Of a stretch of 64,000 bases of DNA, positions 34,400-42,448 are shown in pieces (the first letter of the stretch is position 1; every line of letters begins with the position of its first letter). Below the pieces are notes generated by a model, which saw only the letters and a program-made list of their open reading frames with translations, ran no database searches and was not told the DNA's origin. This DNA comes from Chloroflexota bacterium (GTDB taxonomy: Bacteria; Chloroflexota; Anaerolineae; Anaerolineales; VGOW01), in contig VGOW01000001.1 of the NCBI GenBank assembly GCA_016875735.1, positions 145,992 to 209,991 of the forward strand. The letters run 5' to 3'. A program made the position numbers and the translations under genes.

Positions 34400-35216
34400 T
34401 TTTACTGTCGTATCGCCTCAAACCCGCCAACTGCATCCCCACCGCGATCACGAACTTCGGATTGTTGATCAAATACCGCCTCCACAACCGGCGCGGCTCG
34501 GTCGCCAAACGGAACAGCCACTCGAGTCCGCTCCTCTGCATCCAGCGCGGCGCTTGCCGTTTCAGCCCGGCGTGGAAATCGAAGGCCGCGCCGACTCCGA
34601 TCAGCACGGGTGCAGTCAACTGCTCACGGTGCGCGGCCATCCATCGCTCCTGTTTCGGCGTGCTCAGCCCCACCCACACAACATCGGCGGCAGAGTCGTT
34701 GATCATCTTCACGATCTGTTGATCCTCATCCTCATTCAGCGCGCGAAACGGCGGCGAGTGAGTCCCGGCAACCTGCAAGTTCGGGAATCGTTCGCGCAAT
34801 CGCGCCGCCAGCAGTTCTGGCGCGCCCTCTGCGCCGCCGTAGAAAAAATGCCGCCACCCTTTTGGCGTTGAACACTCGCACACGGCTAACATTAAATCCG
34901 GCCCGTACACACGCGATACTTGTCGGTATCCGCGCAAACGGCTCACCCACACCAGCGGCATCCCATCGGGCGTTACCATTCCGGCGGTGTTGTGGATTTG
35001 GCGCAGTTCATCGTCGTCTTGGCTTTCCATCACGCCGTGCACGCCGCTCACGCACACGTAACGCCGCTCGCGCCGAGCGATCCACCCTTCGATAATTTCC
35101 AACACCAGCGGCATATTGACCGCGCTGACATGCACGCCGAGCACATTGGCCCGCTCGACATCCCCCTCTCCCGTCACGCGGGGGAGGGGTAAGGGGTGGG
35201 GGCCGAAAGCCGTCAC
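34392..35216 (-). CDS. WecG/TagA/CpsF-family glycosyltransferase (GT26)
   Basis: A 274-residue protein starting at GTG 35216, which overlaps the epimerase stop as GTGA. Key blocks are NVLGVHVSAVNM, TPDGMPLVWVSR, FFYGGAEGAPELLA, DVVWVGLSTPKQERWM and GVGAAFDFHAGLKRQAPRWM, diagnostic of GT26. WecG and TagA add N-acetylmannosamine(uronate) to undecaprenyl-PP-GlcNAc, the second step in enterobacterial common antigen and wall teichoic acid. The wecB gene 10 kb upstream in the same locus would supply UDP-ManNAc. Residues 6-19 (PHPLPLPRVTGEGD) are encoded by a hairpin repeat, so the native N-terminus may have been remodelled. Confidence 0.9.
   Translation of the reverse strand: MTAFGPHPLPLPRVTGEGDVERANVLGVHVSAVNMPLVLEIIEGWIARRERRYVCVSGVHGVMESQDDDELRQIHNTAGMVTPDGMPLVWVSRLRGYRQVSRVYGPDLMLAVCECSTPKGWRHFFYGGAEGAPELLAARLRERFPNLQVAGTHSPPFRALNEDEDQQIVKMINDSAADVVWVGLSTPKQERWMAAHREQLTAPVLIGVGAAFDFHAGLKRQAPRWMQRSGLEWLFRLATEPRRLWRRYLINNPKFVIAVGMQLAGLRRYDSKND
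35162..35202. repeat. Degenerate hairpin repeat at the N-terminus of the GT26 gene
   Basis: CCCCCTCTCCCG and CGGGGGAGGGG arms are followed by TAAGGGGTGGGGG. It is a degraded relative of the elements at 13605 and 63288. It is translated as HPLPLPRVTGEGD within the first 20 codons. Confidence 0.75.
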
Positions 35217-36190
35217 TTTCCCATTCTCTCCCGCACCTGCGACTCGATCCACGCGTACGTGCGTGCCATCCCCTCCTCGAGTGGAATCTCCGGCTCCCAC
35301 TTCAACACTTGCCGCAAACGGGTGTTATCCGAATTGCGCCCGCGCACTCCCTGCGGGCCGGGAATGTGCTTCTTAGTGATCGTGATCCCGGCGATGGCTG
35401 CCGTCATGTCCGCCAGATCATTGATCGTGATCAGTCGATCCTGCCCCACGTTGAGCGGATCACGGTAATCGGACTCCATCAACTTGCGAATGCCGGTGAG
35501 GCAATCGTCGATGTAGCAAAACGAGCGCGTCTGTTCGCCGTCGCCCCAAATTTCAATTTCGTGGTTGCCCGTCAGTTTGGCAATGGCGACTTTGCGGCAC
35601 ATGGCCGCCGGGGCTTTCTCGCGTCCGCCATCCCATGTGCCCAGCGGGCCAAAGATGTTGTGGAAACGGACGACGCGCGTCTCGATCCGGCCTTCCTCAC
35701 GATAGTGCATACACAACCGCTCCGTCACCAACTTTTCCCAGCCATACGCATCCTGCGGTTGCGCCGGGTAAGCATCCTCTTCTTTCAGCGGAGTCACCTC
35801 GGCCTCCATCTGCCGATACTCCGGATAAATGCAGGCCGACGAGGTGAACAGCAATCGCTTCGCCCCATTCATCTCTGCCGCTTCGAGCGTGTGCAAATTG
35901 ATGAGCAAATTGTTGCGCAAAATCTGTGCGTGGTTGGATGAGATGAAACCCATGCCGCCCATATCCGAAGCCAGCGCATACACATCGTCCACGCCGCGAG
36001 CGGCTCGCAAACAATTATCGCGCCGCCGCAAATCGAATATCTCAAACTCGTCCGCGGCCGTCGGTTCGTATTCGGAATGCTTGATGTCCACGCCGCGCAC
36101 CCAATAACCCTCGGCCTTCAGCCGCTTCACAAGATGGTGGCCGATGAACCCGCCCGCGCCCGTCACCAGCGCCCTCGGTTGACTGCTCAT
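35213..36190 (-). CDS. gme: GDP-mannose 3,5-epimerase homologue
   Basis: A 325-residue short-chain dehydrogenase-type epimerase. ATG at 36190 follows GAAAGGACTC. GAGGFIG (11-17) binds NAD. The sequence blocks SDMGGMGFISSNHAQI, SSACIYPEYRQ, PQDAYGWEKL, RFHNIFGPLGTW, GREKAPAAMCRK, GDGEQTRSF and IPGPQGVRGRNSDN match plant GDP-mannose 3,5-epimerase closely. The catalytic set is present: Cys120, Tyr149-x3-Lys153 and Lys192. The enzyme converts GDP-D-mannose to GDP-L-galactose and GDP-L-gulose. In plants this feeds ascorbate and cell-wall sugars; here, in a polysaccharide locus, it probably makes an L-sugar for the polymer. It is coupled to the GT26 gene by a 4-base overlap. Confidence 0.88.
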   Translation of the reverse strand: MSSQPRALVTGAGGFIGHHLVKRLKAEGYWVRGVDIKHSEYEPTAADEFEIFDLRRRDNCLRAARGVDDVYALASDMGGMGFISSNHAQILRNNLLINLHTLEAAEMNGAKRLLFTSSACIYPEYRQMEAEVTPLKEEDAYPAQPQDAYGWEKLVTERLCMHYREEGRIETRVVRFHNIFGPLGTWDGGREKAPAAMCRKVAIAKLTGNHEIEIWGDGEQTRSFCYIDDCLTGIRKLMESDYRDPLNVGQDRLITINDLADMTAAIAGITITKKHIPGPQGVRGRNSDNTRLRQVLKWEPEIPLEEGMARTYAWIESQVRERMGK

Positions 36191-36248
36191 GTCATGAGTC
36201 CTTTCGCCACGATGGTTGGCAAGATTATGATGCGTTCGGGGACAGCGG

Positions 36249-36437
36249 TCAATTCCCACCCAACCGTTCCATCGCCGGCCCATGATCGGGAACAAGCCTC
36301 AGCGCTCGCCGGTACACCGACTCTGCACCCGCGCGGTCGCCCAACGCCGCCCGCCAATCGCCCACCCGGATCAATCGCGCCGCCCATCGATCGGTGAACG
36401 GAGCCGGAGTCAACTGCGGCGCGAGATCAATCGCCAT
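36249..36437 (-). CDS. Small TPR-like protein, in frame after the upstream stop
   Basis: A 62-residue ORF with a good AGGAG site 4 bases before ATG 36437. The sequence RLIRVGDWRAALGD...AESVYRRALRLVPDHGPAMERL resembles one TPR unit. It lies in the same frame as the 724-residue ligase/TPR gene that ends with TAA at 36461-36459, only seven codons upstream. It is either a separate small protein or the C-terminus of that ligase cut off by a nonsense mutation. The good ribosome site favours translation either way. Confidence 0.55.
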   Translation of the reverse strand: MAIDLAPQLTPAPFTDRWAARLIRVGDWRAALGDRAGAESVYRRALRLVPDHGPAMERLGGN

Positions 36438-36458
36438 TGTCTCCTGCCGAAAAAAGAT

Positions 36459-38633
36459 TTACCCATAAGCCGCCGCGCCGAACGATCCGGGCCCGAAAAC
36501 CGATTGAGCAAAATATCCATCCACCGCCGCCTCTCCCAAACTCGCCGCTGACTCAAAATCGCCGCGCGCCGCCGACGCCTCTGCCCACAGCCACGACACC
36601 TCCAACCGATCCTCGCCCGTATCAAAATACGCCAGTTCCACTTTCTTCAGCAACACTTCGGCGTCAGTGGCGCGGCCCATTTGCAGATACGTTGCAATCA
36701 ACGGCATGTAATCTCTCGCCCGGTCGCCGCCATTCGCCTTCGCTTCGAGTTGAGTCAGAGGGGGCACGGGCAGGGCCGGAGCGTTTGCCCACCACTGGCG
36801 CAGCACATCGGCGCGGAACGGCGTGGCCCGCCAAAAGTATGCATCGGCCCAATCGCGGCGCAGAGCGAGGGTTCGCACATATGCTTCGCGCGCCTCATTC
36901 CACTCGTTTGCGGCTTCAGCGGCCACGCCGTAATTCAATTGCAACAGCGGCGATCCACTGCCCAATGCCGCCGCCGCGCGAAATTCGTTCAGCGCGCGAG
37001 CCGAATCGCCGCGAGCAAAATACAACGCGGCAAGATTGGCGTGATTGAGCCACCAATCGGGATCGAGTCGCGCCGTCGTCTCGAAGACGGCGATGGCTCG
37101 ATCCAACGCGGCAGTGTCTCCCTCATTCGCGCGGATGCTTTCGGCCAATCCCCACTGTTGATGAGCGATGGCGGATCCCGGATCGCGTCGGGCGGCTTCT
37201 TCGAAGTGGGAGGCCGCCTCTGCCCACTGCGACCGTGTGGCCGAAACCACACCATCATGCAGCGGCGCGAGCCGCCACACGTTGTAGAGTCCGGTGGCGG
37301 AGAGAATCAGGCCGAGCGAGATCGGAAAGTATGTCTGCGCGAGGGCCAGTGGAGGCGCCGCCCGGAATCGAGCGGTCGTTCGAGTATCCGCGCCCCGACC
37401 GGCCAACCCTGCTCCGAGCAGAACGGTCATCAATAACGAGTTCATGGGTTCGACATTAACCGAATCGACGAGGCTGTGCGCGGCCCAGCAGATTGAAGCG
37501 GCCAACGCGCTGAGAGCCACAGCGCGATCATTGCCCGTGAGTCGATGCACTTGCCGCCACAGGGCAACGAAAGTTGCAGCGGCCAACACGCCAAACGCAA
37601 TTACGCCGACGACGCCAGTTTCAGCGAGCAGGTTGAAGAAGATGCTGTGGGCGTGGGCGAAGAAGCCGTAGGGCGGGACGGAGTTGTATCGAAGATAGGC
37701 GCTGCCGAAGGTGAGCGGCCCCTGCCCGGTGAGCGGCCTCTGCAAAAACGCTTTCCACGCCGGAACCCAAAACTCCACCCGAGCCTGACTCGCAGTGGCT
37801 TTCTGCGGGTTGAGAATCTGTCGTGAGGCGATCCTGCCCAACGCAACCAACGCGACGAAACCAATGAGGGCGATTGGCAAAGAGATTTGCCAGCGTCCTT
37901 TTGCGCGTTGCCATTGTGACCGGAAAAAAGTTGCGCCGCCGGACTCTTTCAGCTTGACGACAGCGATGGCGGCCAGCCCGGCGGCGAAGCCCAACCAGCC
38001 GCCGCGCGAGGCGGTGAGGAACAGCAAGCCCAACGCCGAAAGAATCCACAACGAGAGGAAGATGCGCGGCGCGCGCGCGCGCGAATCGATGAGCCGCGCG
38101 ATGGCCGAGAGGGTGAGCAAATTGAGGAAGGTGGCTTGGCCGTTTGCCAGCGGCAGGCGGTAGGCAATGTCGGGGATCCACTGGCCGGGGGCTGCCGCCA
38201 GCCAACCGCGATACCAGCTGAGAGCCAACAGCCACGACACACCCATGAGCAACGACCCGGCCAATAGCAAGGTTTTGACGAAGAGTTCGCGCGGCCAGCC
38301 GCGCGCCGCGAGCTGCGCGGTGAGCGCGAAGCCGAACACATACATGGCCGCCACCCACACTTCGTCGAGCGAGCGTCGAGGATCGATGGAGGTGAGCGCG
38401 GCGAGGAAGAGGGCGAGGGGAACGGAAAGCGGAGTCGGATTCGATACTTTGCGCCGGAGTCCGAGCGCAAGCCAAGTGGCCGAGGCCAGTGTCATCGCCC
38501 CCACGCCGAGGCGAATCAAATTGTAGTCGGAATATGCCCGCCAGGTGTTGGCGAAGAAGAGGAGGAAGGCGAAGAGGAGGAAGAGGAGGGATTCTTGGAG
38601 GAGGTAGGCGCGGGAAACTGGAGAGGAAGGCAT
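36459..38633 (-). CDS. O-antigen ligase/polymerase (Wzy_C) with TPR tail
   Basis: A 724-residue protein; ATG at 38633 is preferred over the TTG at 38651. About twelve membrane spans occupy residues 10-450, with the Wzy_C loop RVEFWVPAWKAFLQRPLTGQ, FGSAYLRYNS and HAHSIFFNLLAETGVVG. The soluble tail has TPR repeats (WAEAASHFEEAARRDPGSAI, ALDRAIAVFETTARLDP, ARALNEFRAAAALGSG). It has the same design as the protein at 32090-34399, so the locus encodes two ligase/polymerase-type enzymes, one perhaps a polymerase and the other a ligase. It ends just before a small in-frame TPR-like ORF. Confidence 0.87.
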   Translation of the reverse strand: MPSSPVSRAYLLQESLLFLLFAFLLFFANTWRAYSDYNLIRLGVGAMTLASATWLALGLRRKVSNPTPLSVPLALFLAALTSIDPRRSLDEVWVAAMYVFGFALTAQLAARGWPRELFVKTLLLAGSLLMGVSWLLALSWYRGWLAAAPGQWIPDIAYRLPLANGQATFLNLLTLSAIARLIDSRARAPRIFLSLWILSALGLLFLTASRGGWLGFAAGLAAIAVVKLKESGGATFFRSQWQRAKGRWQISLPIALIGFVALVALGRIASRQILNPQKATASQARVEFWVPAWKAFLQRPLTGQGPLTFGSAYLRYNSVPPYGFFAHAHSIFFNLLAETGVVGVIAFGVLAAATFVALWRQVHRLTGNDRAVALSALAASICWAAHSLVDSVNVEPMNSLLMTVLLGAGLAGRGADTRTTARFRAAPPLALAQTYFPISLGLILSATGLYNVWRLAPLHDGVVSATRSQWAEAASHFEEAARRDPGSAIAHQQWGLAESIRANEGDTAALDRAIAVFETTARLDPDWWLNHANLAALYFARGDSARALNEFRAAAALGSGSPLLQLNYGVAAEAANEWNEAREAYVRTLALRRDWADAYFWRATPFRADVLRQWWANAPALPVPPLTQLEAKANGGDRARDYMPLIATYLQMGRATDAEVLLKKVELAYFDTGEDRLEVSWLWAEASAARGDFESAASLGEAAVDGYFAQSVFGPGSFGAAAYG

Positions 38634-38666
38634 CGGCGACAAACTTCGCAAAACTGGATAGCGGAA

Positions 38667-39857
38667 TTACAAGCCACTCAACACCTGCCGGTACACTTGT
38701 TCCGTCTGCTCTGCCAATCGCTCCCAAGTGTACAGGCGATTTACTTTATCGCGTCCCCGACTGCCCATCTCTTCTCTGAGGCGGGGCCGCTCCAATAAAT
38801 AGATCAGTCTTTCAGCGAGGGCTGAAGATTCTTGCGGAACCAGAAACCCATCCGCGCCATCATCCACAACATTGCGCACTGCCGAAATATCGCACCCGAC
38901 GACGGGTTTACCCATGCTCCATGCTTCAGTGAATACACCTCCGAAGCTCTCTTGCGTGGAGGGCAAACACAGAATATCACACGCGGCCAGCGCATCTGTC
39001 TTCATCTGCAAATCAACCTCGCCTACTTCCAATACTCGCTTGTCTGTTACTGTGGCGAACAACCCAATGGAATACGTCGTGCGCGGGCCAACAAAAGCGA
39101 AACGCACTTCCGGGATCCGCCGCCAAACCAGATTTGCCGCATCGAGTAATTGGCGAATACCTTTGTATGGGTACTTCTGGCCCAAAAACAATACAAGTGG
39201 CGCTTCATTCAAATTGAAACGAGAACGGAAACGCGCGCCATCAGGGGCATCGGCGAGAATTGGCCCATGGCCAGTAACAAACACTTTCTGCTCTTCCACA
39301 CCCAATCCTATCAGGAGTTGCCGTTCGGCTTCAGTCAAAGCGATCACCGCATCCGCCTCCCGGTACAGTCGGTGATAGTAACGATGTAACCAGCCGCCCC
39401 ATCGTGGGTGATGAACAGGCGTAAATACGAATGGAATGCCTCGTTGCCGAGCCACTTTGAGGGATGCAAAACTCAGCCCCTCGCGACCGATCCGACAATT
39501 GTGGATCAACTCGGCATTCTGCGCCCATCGGTTGATTTCAGTAGTCAACGCGTCTGCGATGTTCGGCAAAGCCCATCGTTGCAGAGGAAAATACATCACC
39601 ACCCACGGGGCCAAGCGATGCCGCGCCGAGTCGGGCAAAGAAATTCTCTGTACAGGGATGCCATCCACTTCATAGGCACGTTCGGGCTGTGGAGCATTCA
39701 GGGTTGTGCCCATTAACCAATCCGTGCGTGATTCATCCCATTGTGTGACGACTTGCAATCGATGGCGACACGCAAGTTCTCGTGCGAGCTGATGCATATG
39801 CAATTGCGCGCCGCCAACGGAGGGGGGGTAGGCAGTGAGGGTGAAGAGGAGGTTCAT
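38667..39857 (-). CDS. Family 4 glycosyltransferase
   Basis: A 396-residue GT-B enzyme: LLFTLTAYPPSVGGAQLHMH at the N-terminus, FTPVHHPRWGGW in the acceptor domain, then LVLFLGQKYPYKGIRQLL, FAFVGPRTTY and the EX7E region as ESFGGVFTEAWSMGKPVVG. The last block, with EAxSMGKPVV, is typical of GT4 donor sites. It probably adds a sugar to the growing lipid-linked oligosaccharide in the cytoplasm. The ATG overlaps the upstream FkbM stop by 4 bases, with GGAGGT directly adjacent to the start, an unusually short spacing that fits coupled translation. Confidence 0.92.
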   Translation of the reverse strand: MNLLFTLTAYPPSVGGAQLHMHQLARELACRHRLQVVTQWDESRTDWLMGTTLNAPQPERAYEVDGIPVQRISLPDSARHRLAPWVVMYFPLQRWALPNIADALTTEINRWAQNAELIHNCRIGREGLSFASLKVARQRGIPFVFTPVHHPRWGGWLHRYYHRLYREADAVIALTEAERQLLIGLGVEEQKVFVTGHGPILADAPDGARFRSRFNLNEAPLVLFLGQKYPYKGIRQLLDAANLVWRRIPEVRFAFVGPRTTYSIGLFATVTDKRVLEVGEVDLQMKTDALAACDILCLPSTQESFGGVFTEAWSMGKPVVGCDISAVRNVVDDGADGFLVPQESSALAERLIYLLERPRLREEMGSRGRDKVNRLYTWERLAEQTEQVYRQVLSGL

Positions 39858-40777
39858 ACCTCCATGCCCAGAACCCTGAAAGGGGGCGCATCTTTTAGAC
39901 GCTTCTCTGCCGACTGCCTGTCACGCACCCAAATCGTGTTGTCCTCTCCCGACTCTTGGCGCGTGCCCGGGGTCAGTTCGATCAGTTCACGTTTGAGCGG
40001 ATCGTACTGGCAAGGTCGAAAGCCATATCTTTCAATAGTGTCAAATGTGGTGCGAGGCGCTATACCATAACGCTTACAGTTCTCGTTAATTTCGACAATC
40101 AGGGCTTGGAGGGAAGGGTCGCTGAGTGTGTGTGTACTTCCAGCAAGAACAAATGCCTCGTATCCCTCGACGTCAATCTTCATCAGCGTCGGCTGTCGAT
40201 CAACTAATACTGCATCAAGAGTAGTGGTTTCTATCTGAGCCAACTCATGCTGGTAGACATTATCGGCATTATCAGACACGACATGATTCAACGTATCCAA
40301 TTGCCAAGTGAATTTGATCGATCTGCGCTCGTTGCTCAGTGCCTGAGCATGGCAGTCAACAAGGCCAGATAGGCAATTCAGGGCAACATTCGCCTGCAGG
40401 CGATCAAACGCAATAGGTCCTGGCTCAAAGGCGACGGTGCCACACCCCACTACTCCACTGGCCAGGATCGTATACATCCCTACGTTAGCACCTGCATCAA
40501 CGAATAGATCGGTTGGTCGCAGGAAATGTAGCAAGAATCCCATCTCGCTGAATTCACTGAGCCCAACATAGATATTCAAAGTAGCCCCATGCATACTAGG
40601 GGACACCAGCAGTCTTGTCTTGTTCACAAATGGGATGGCGACGGGGCCGGGAACCAACCGGCTGCCAATTTGCCAGCGCAACCAGCGTAAAAGGGCCATC
40701 ATCGGTTGTTGGCGTGTCAGAGGATGATAGGCAACAACGCGGAAAGTGTAAAGAAGGTTACGCAGGTATCTCTGCAT
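39854..40777 (-). CDS. FkbM family methyltransferase
   Basis: A 307-residue class I methyltransferase with FVDAGANVGMYTILAS (SAM motif I), FEPGPIAFDRLQANVALN, TTLDAVLVDRQPTLMKIDVEGYE and an LIVEINE segment, the typical FkbM order. FkbM enzymes O-methylate hydroxyls of sugars or polyketides; in a polysaccharide locus a sugar O-methyl group is the likely product. An N-terminal amphipathic or hydrophobic stretch could hold it at the membrane. It begins 20 bases inside the upstream gene and ends with a 4-base overlap with the GT4 gene. It is noticeably more A+T-rich than the housekeeping genes. Confidence 0.92.
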   Translation of the reverse strand: MQRYLRNLLYTFRVVAYHPLTRQQPMMALLRWLRWQIGSRLVPGPVAIPFVNKTRLLVSPSMHGATLNIYVGLSEFSEMGFLLHFLRPTDLFVDAGANVGMYTILASGVVGCGTVAFEPGPIAFDRLQANVALNCLSGLVDCHAQALSNERRSIKFTWQLDTLNHVVSDNADNVYQHELAQIETTTLDAVLVDRQPTLMKIDVEGYEAFVLAGSTHTLSDPSLQALIVEINENCKRYGIAPRTTFDTIERYGFRPCQYDPLKRELIELTPGTRQESGEDNTIWVRDRQSAEKRLKDAPPFRVLGMEV

Positions 40778-42434
40778 ACTGTTCAGCCGGATAGATGAAT
40801 TCCGTGCCGTTCAAGATACCATCACAGATAACATCTAGGCCAGCATCCTGCCCGGGAGCAAGATCGTCCAGCCCAGAAATGTGCAATTGATAGGGAGGTG
40901 AGCCCCCAGTAGGCTTAATGCACCTCAACGGAATCATGCGTCGGAAGAAGAAGTGGTAGGCATATTTGCGTACACGCAGAGTAGTTTCGGCATCTAAGCG
41001 ATGTGGGAATGGCAATTGATCCAACAACTTGAAATACTCTTCGGGCGAACCTGCATCGTACGTTACTCCTTTGCCACGAATCCATGCTTCGCCAGCGACG
41101 ATAACTGGTAGCCCTAGACTGGCAAGTTCTACGCCGGTTTTTGTCCCATAAATGAGGACAGCGTTGCATTGAAGCATCGCAGCATATGTACTGATACGAC
41201 TCTCCGGCGGAATAATGAAAACATTGGGAGGCAGAACCGGAAATGCTTTTTTGATCTCAGTTTGAAGGGGTTGTCGCGAGGGGATGAGCCCACGCAATTC
41301 GGCTGGATGGATCCGCACGATTAACTGCAAGTTGGGATGTCTAGCGAAATAACGGATAGTATGTATCACCCAATCCAGCATGTTGGGAAAGGCATTAGCG
41401 CGGTAGTGTAACTGCGCATCCCAGATCACATTAGTCAACATGCCAATACACGGCTTAGAAAAGTCCACTTTCAATTCATTAACAATAGCCGCGATATTCT
41501 CTTGGGGCTTATCGTGAAACCAAATCCAGTCGCGCGTACCCTGCCAGCGGCTTTTCAAATAATCCATTCCCTCGGTTTCCAATCGATCTGACCACGAGAT
41601 ATTTTCCCAATTAGCCGTAGGCTCGGACAGCAAAGCATGGTGATATGTTTCATGATGAGTGAATATGAAACATCTTTTCCGATACGCCGGATTCCAATTA
41701 CAAACATGCACACCTTGTTGTCGCGCCACCTCCGCAATTATCCCTTGCGGCACGTAAATTCCATGATGGAAACAAGCTACATCAAACTTGTGGACGGCAA
41801 ACAACTGTTGTATCGCTTGCGCTGTGAGCAGAGATGCGTGGAAGTATCGCCGAAGAATAGGTTCGGCATATGGCTCGCCTTCCAAGTCGCCGCGCGCATA
41901 AAAGCGTAGGGCCCCAGCCAAAGCATGCTCTCCGATTGCCAAGCCGTCTAACGTGAACGAGCCGATTTCTGTAAAAGGCACTCTAGTTGCCAACTCGGCA
42001 ACACGTTGCGCGCCTTCGATTGTGATGAAGTCGCTATAGTGATGCACAGGTATGCCTAGAGAGCCATACATTTTGTCGGCTGGCGCGAAGCATGTTGGGC
42101 AAGTCCGTTGACGTGGGCCGAAACGTGCAAATTGAGATTGACTCCAGAATTGCCCTTCTTGAGCTTTTAAGCAAGCAGGGAGAGCTTTGTCGCAGAGAAG
42201 GATATGAACCTCAGCGCCACGTAGGGTGAGCGATACGGCTAGTGTGCTTTCGAGGATTGTGGCAGGCAGATGTCCTCCCACGCTGGTGGGGATCAGAACC
42301 TTTTTTCCAGCCCGGGTTGAAGATAGAGCTGCTTGCCAGCAATCCCGCTCATGGTCGAGAACTGCATCCCAAACAGGCTGGCGCATCGGCGCAGAAATGA
42401 ACTTGCGAAGCGATCTTTGGAGAAATGTCCACAT
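40758..42434 (-). CDS. Capsule polysaccharide biosynthesis-like protein (KpsS-like)
   Basis: A 558-residue cytoplasmic protein; ATG at 42434 is preferred over the GTG at 42479, which lies inside the upstream gene. It starts with a Rossmann-like region (KKVLIPTSVGGHLPATILES). A CPTCFAPADKMYGSLG segment follows, then FHHGIYVPQGI, and a second half with LIVRIHPAELRG, STYAAMLQCNAVLIYGTKTG and LGLPVIVAGEAWIRGKG. The last blocks resemble the GT-B C-domain of KpsS/KpsC-type (PF05159) proteins, which act on capsule lipid linkers or glycans. The exact reaction is unknown. The assignment is by motif resemblance, so moderate confidence. Confidence 0.65.
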   Translation of the reverse strand: MWTFLQRSLRKFISAPMRQPVWDAVLDHERDCWQAALSSTRAGKKVLIPTSVGGHLPATILESTLAVSLTLRGAEVHILLCDKALPACLKAQEGQFWSQSQFARFGPRQRTCPTCFAPADKMYGSLGIPVHHYSDFITIEGAQRVAELATRVPFTEIGSFTLDGLAIGEHALAGALRFYARGDLEGEPYAEPILRRYFHASLLTAQAIQQLFAVHKFDVACFHHGIYVPQGIIAEVARQQGVHVCNWNPAYRKRCFIFTHHETYHHALLSEPTANWENISWSDRLETEGMDYLKSRWQGTRDWIWFHDKPQENIAAIVNELKVDFSKPCIGMLTNVIWDAQLHYRANAFPNMLDWVIHTIRYFARHPNLQLIVRIHPAELRGLIPSRQPLQTEIKKAFPVLPPNVFIIPPESRISTYAAMLQCNAVLIYGTKTGVELASLGLPVIVAGEAWIRGKGVTYDAGSPEEYFKLLDQLPFPHRLDAETTLRVRKYAYHFFFRRMIPLRCIKPTGGSPPYQLHISGLDDLAPGQDAGLDVICDGILNGTEFIYPAEQYAEIPA

Positions 42435-42448
42435 AGAACAGGGCGAGA

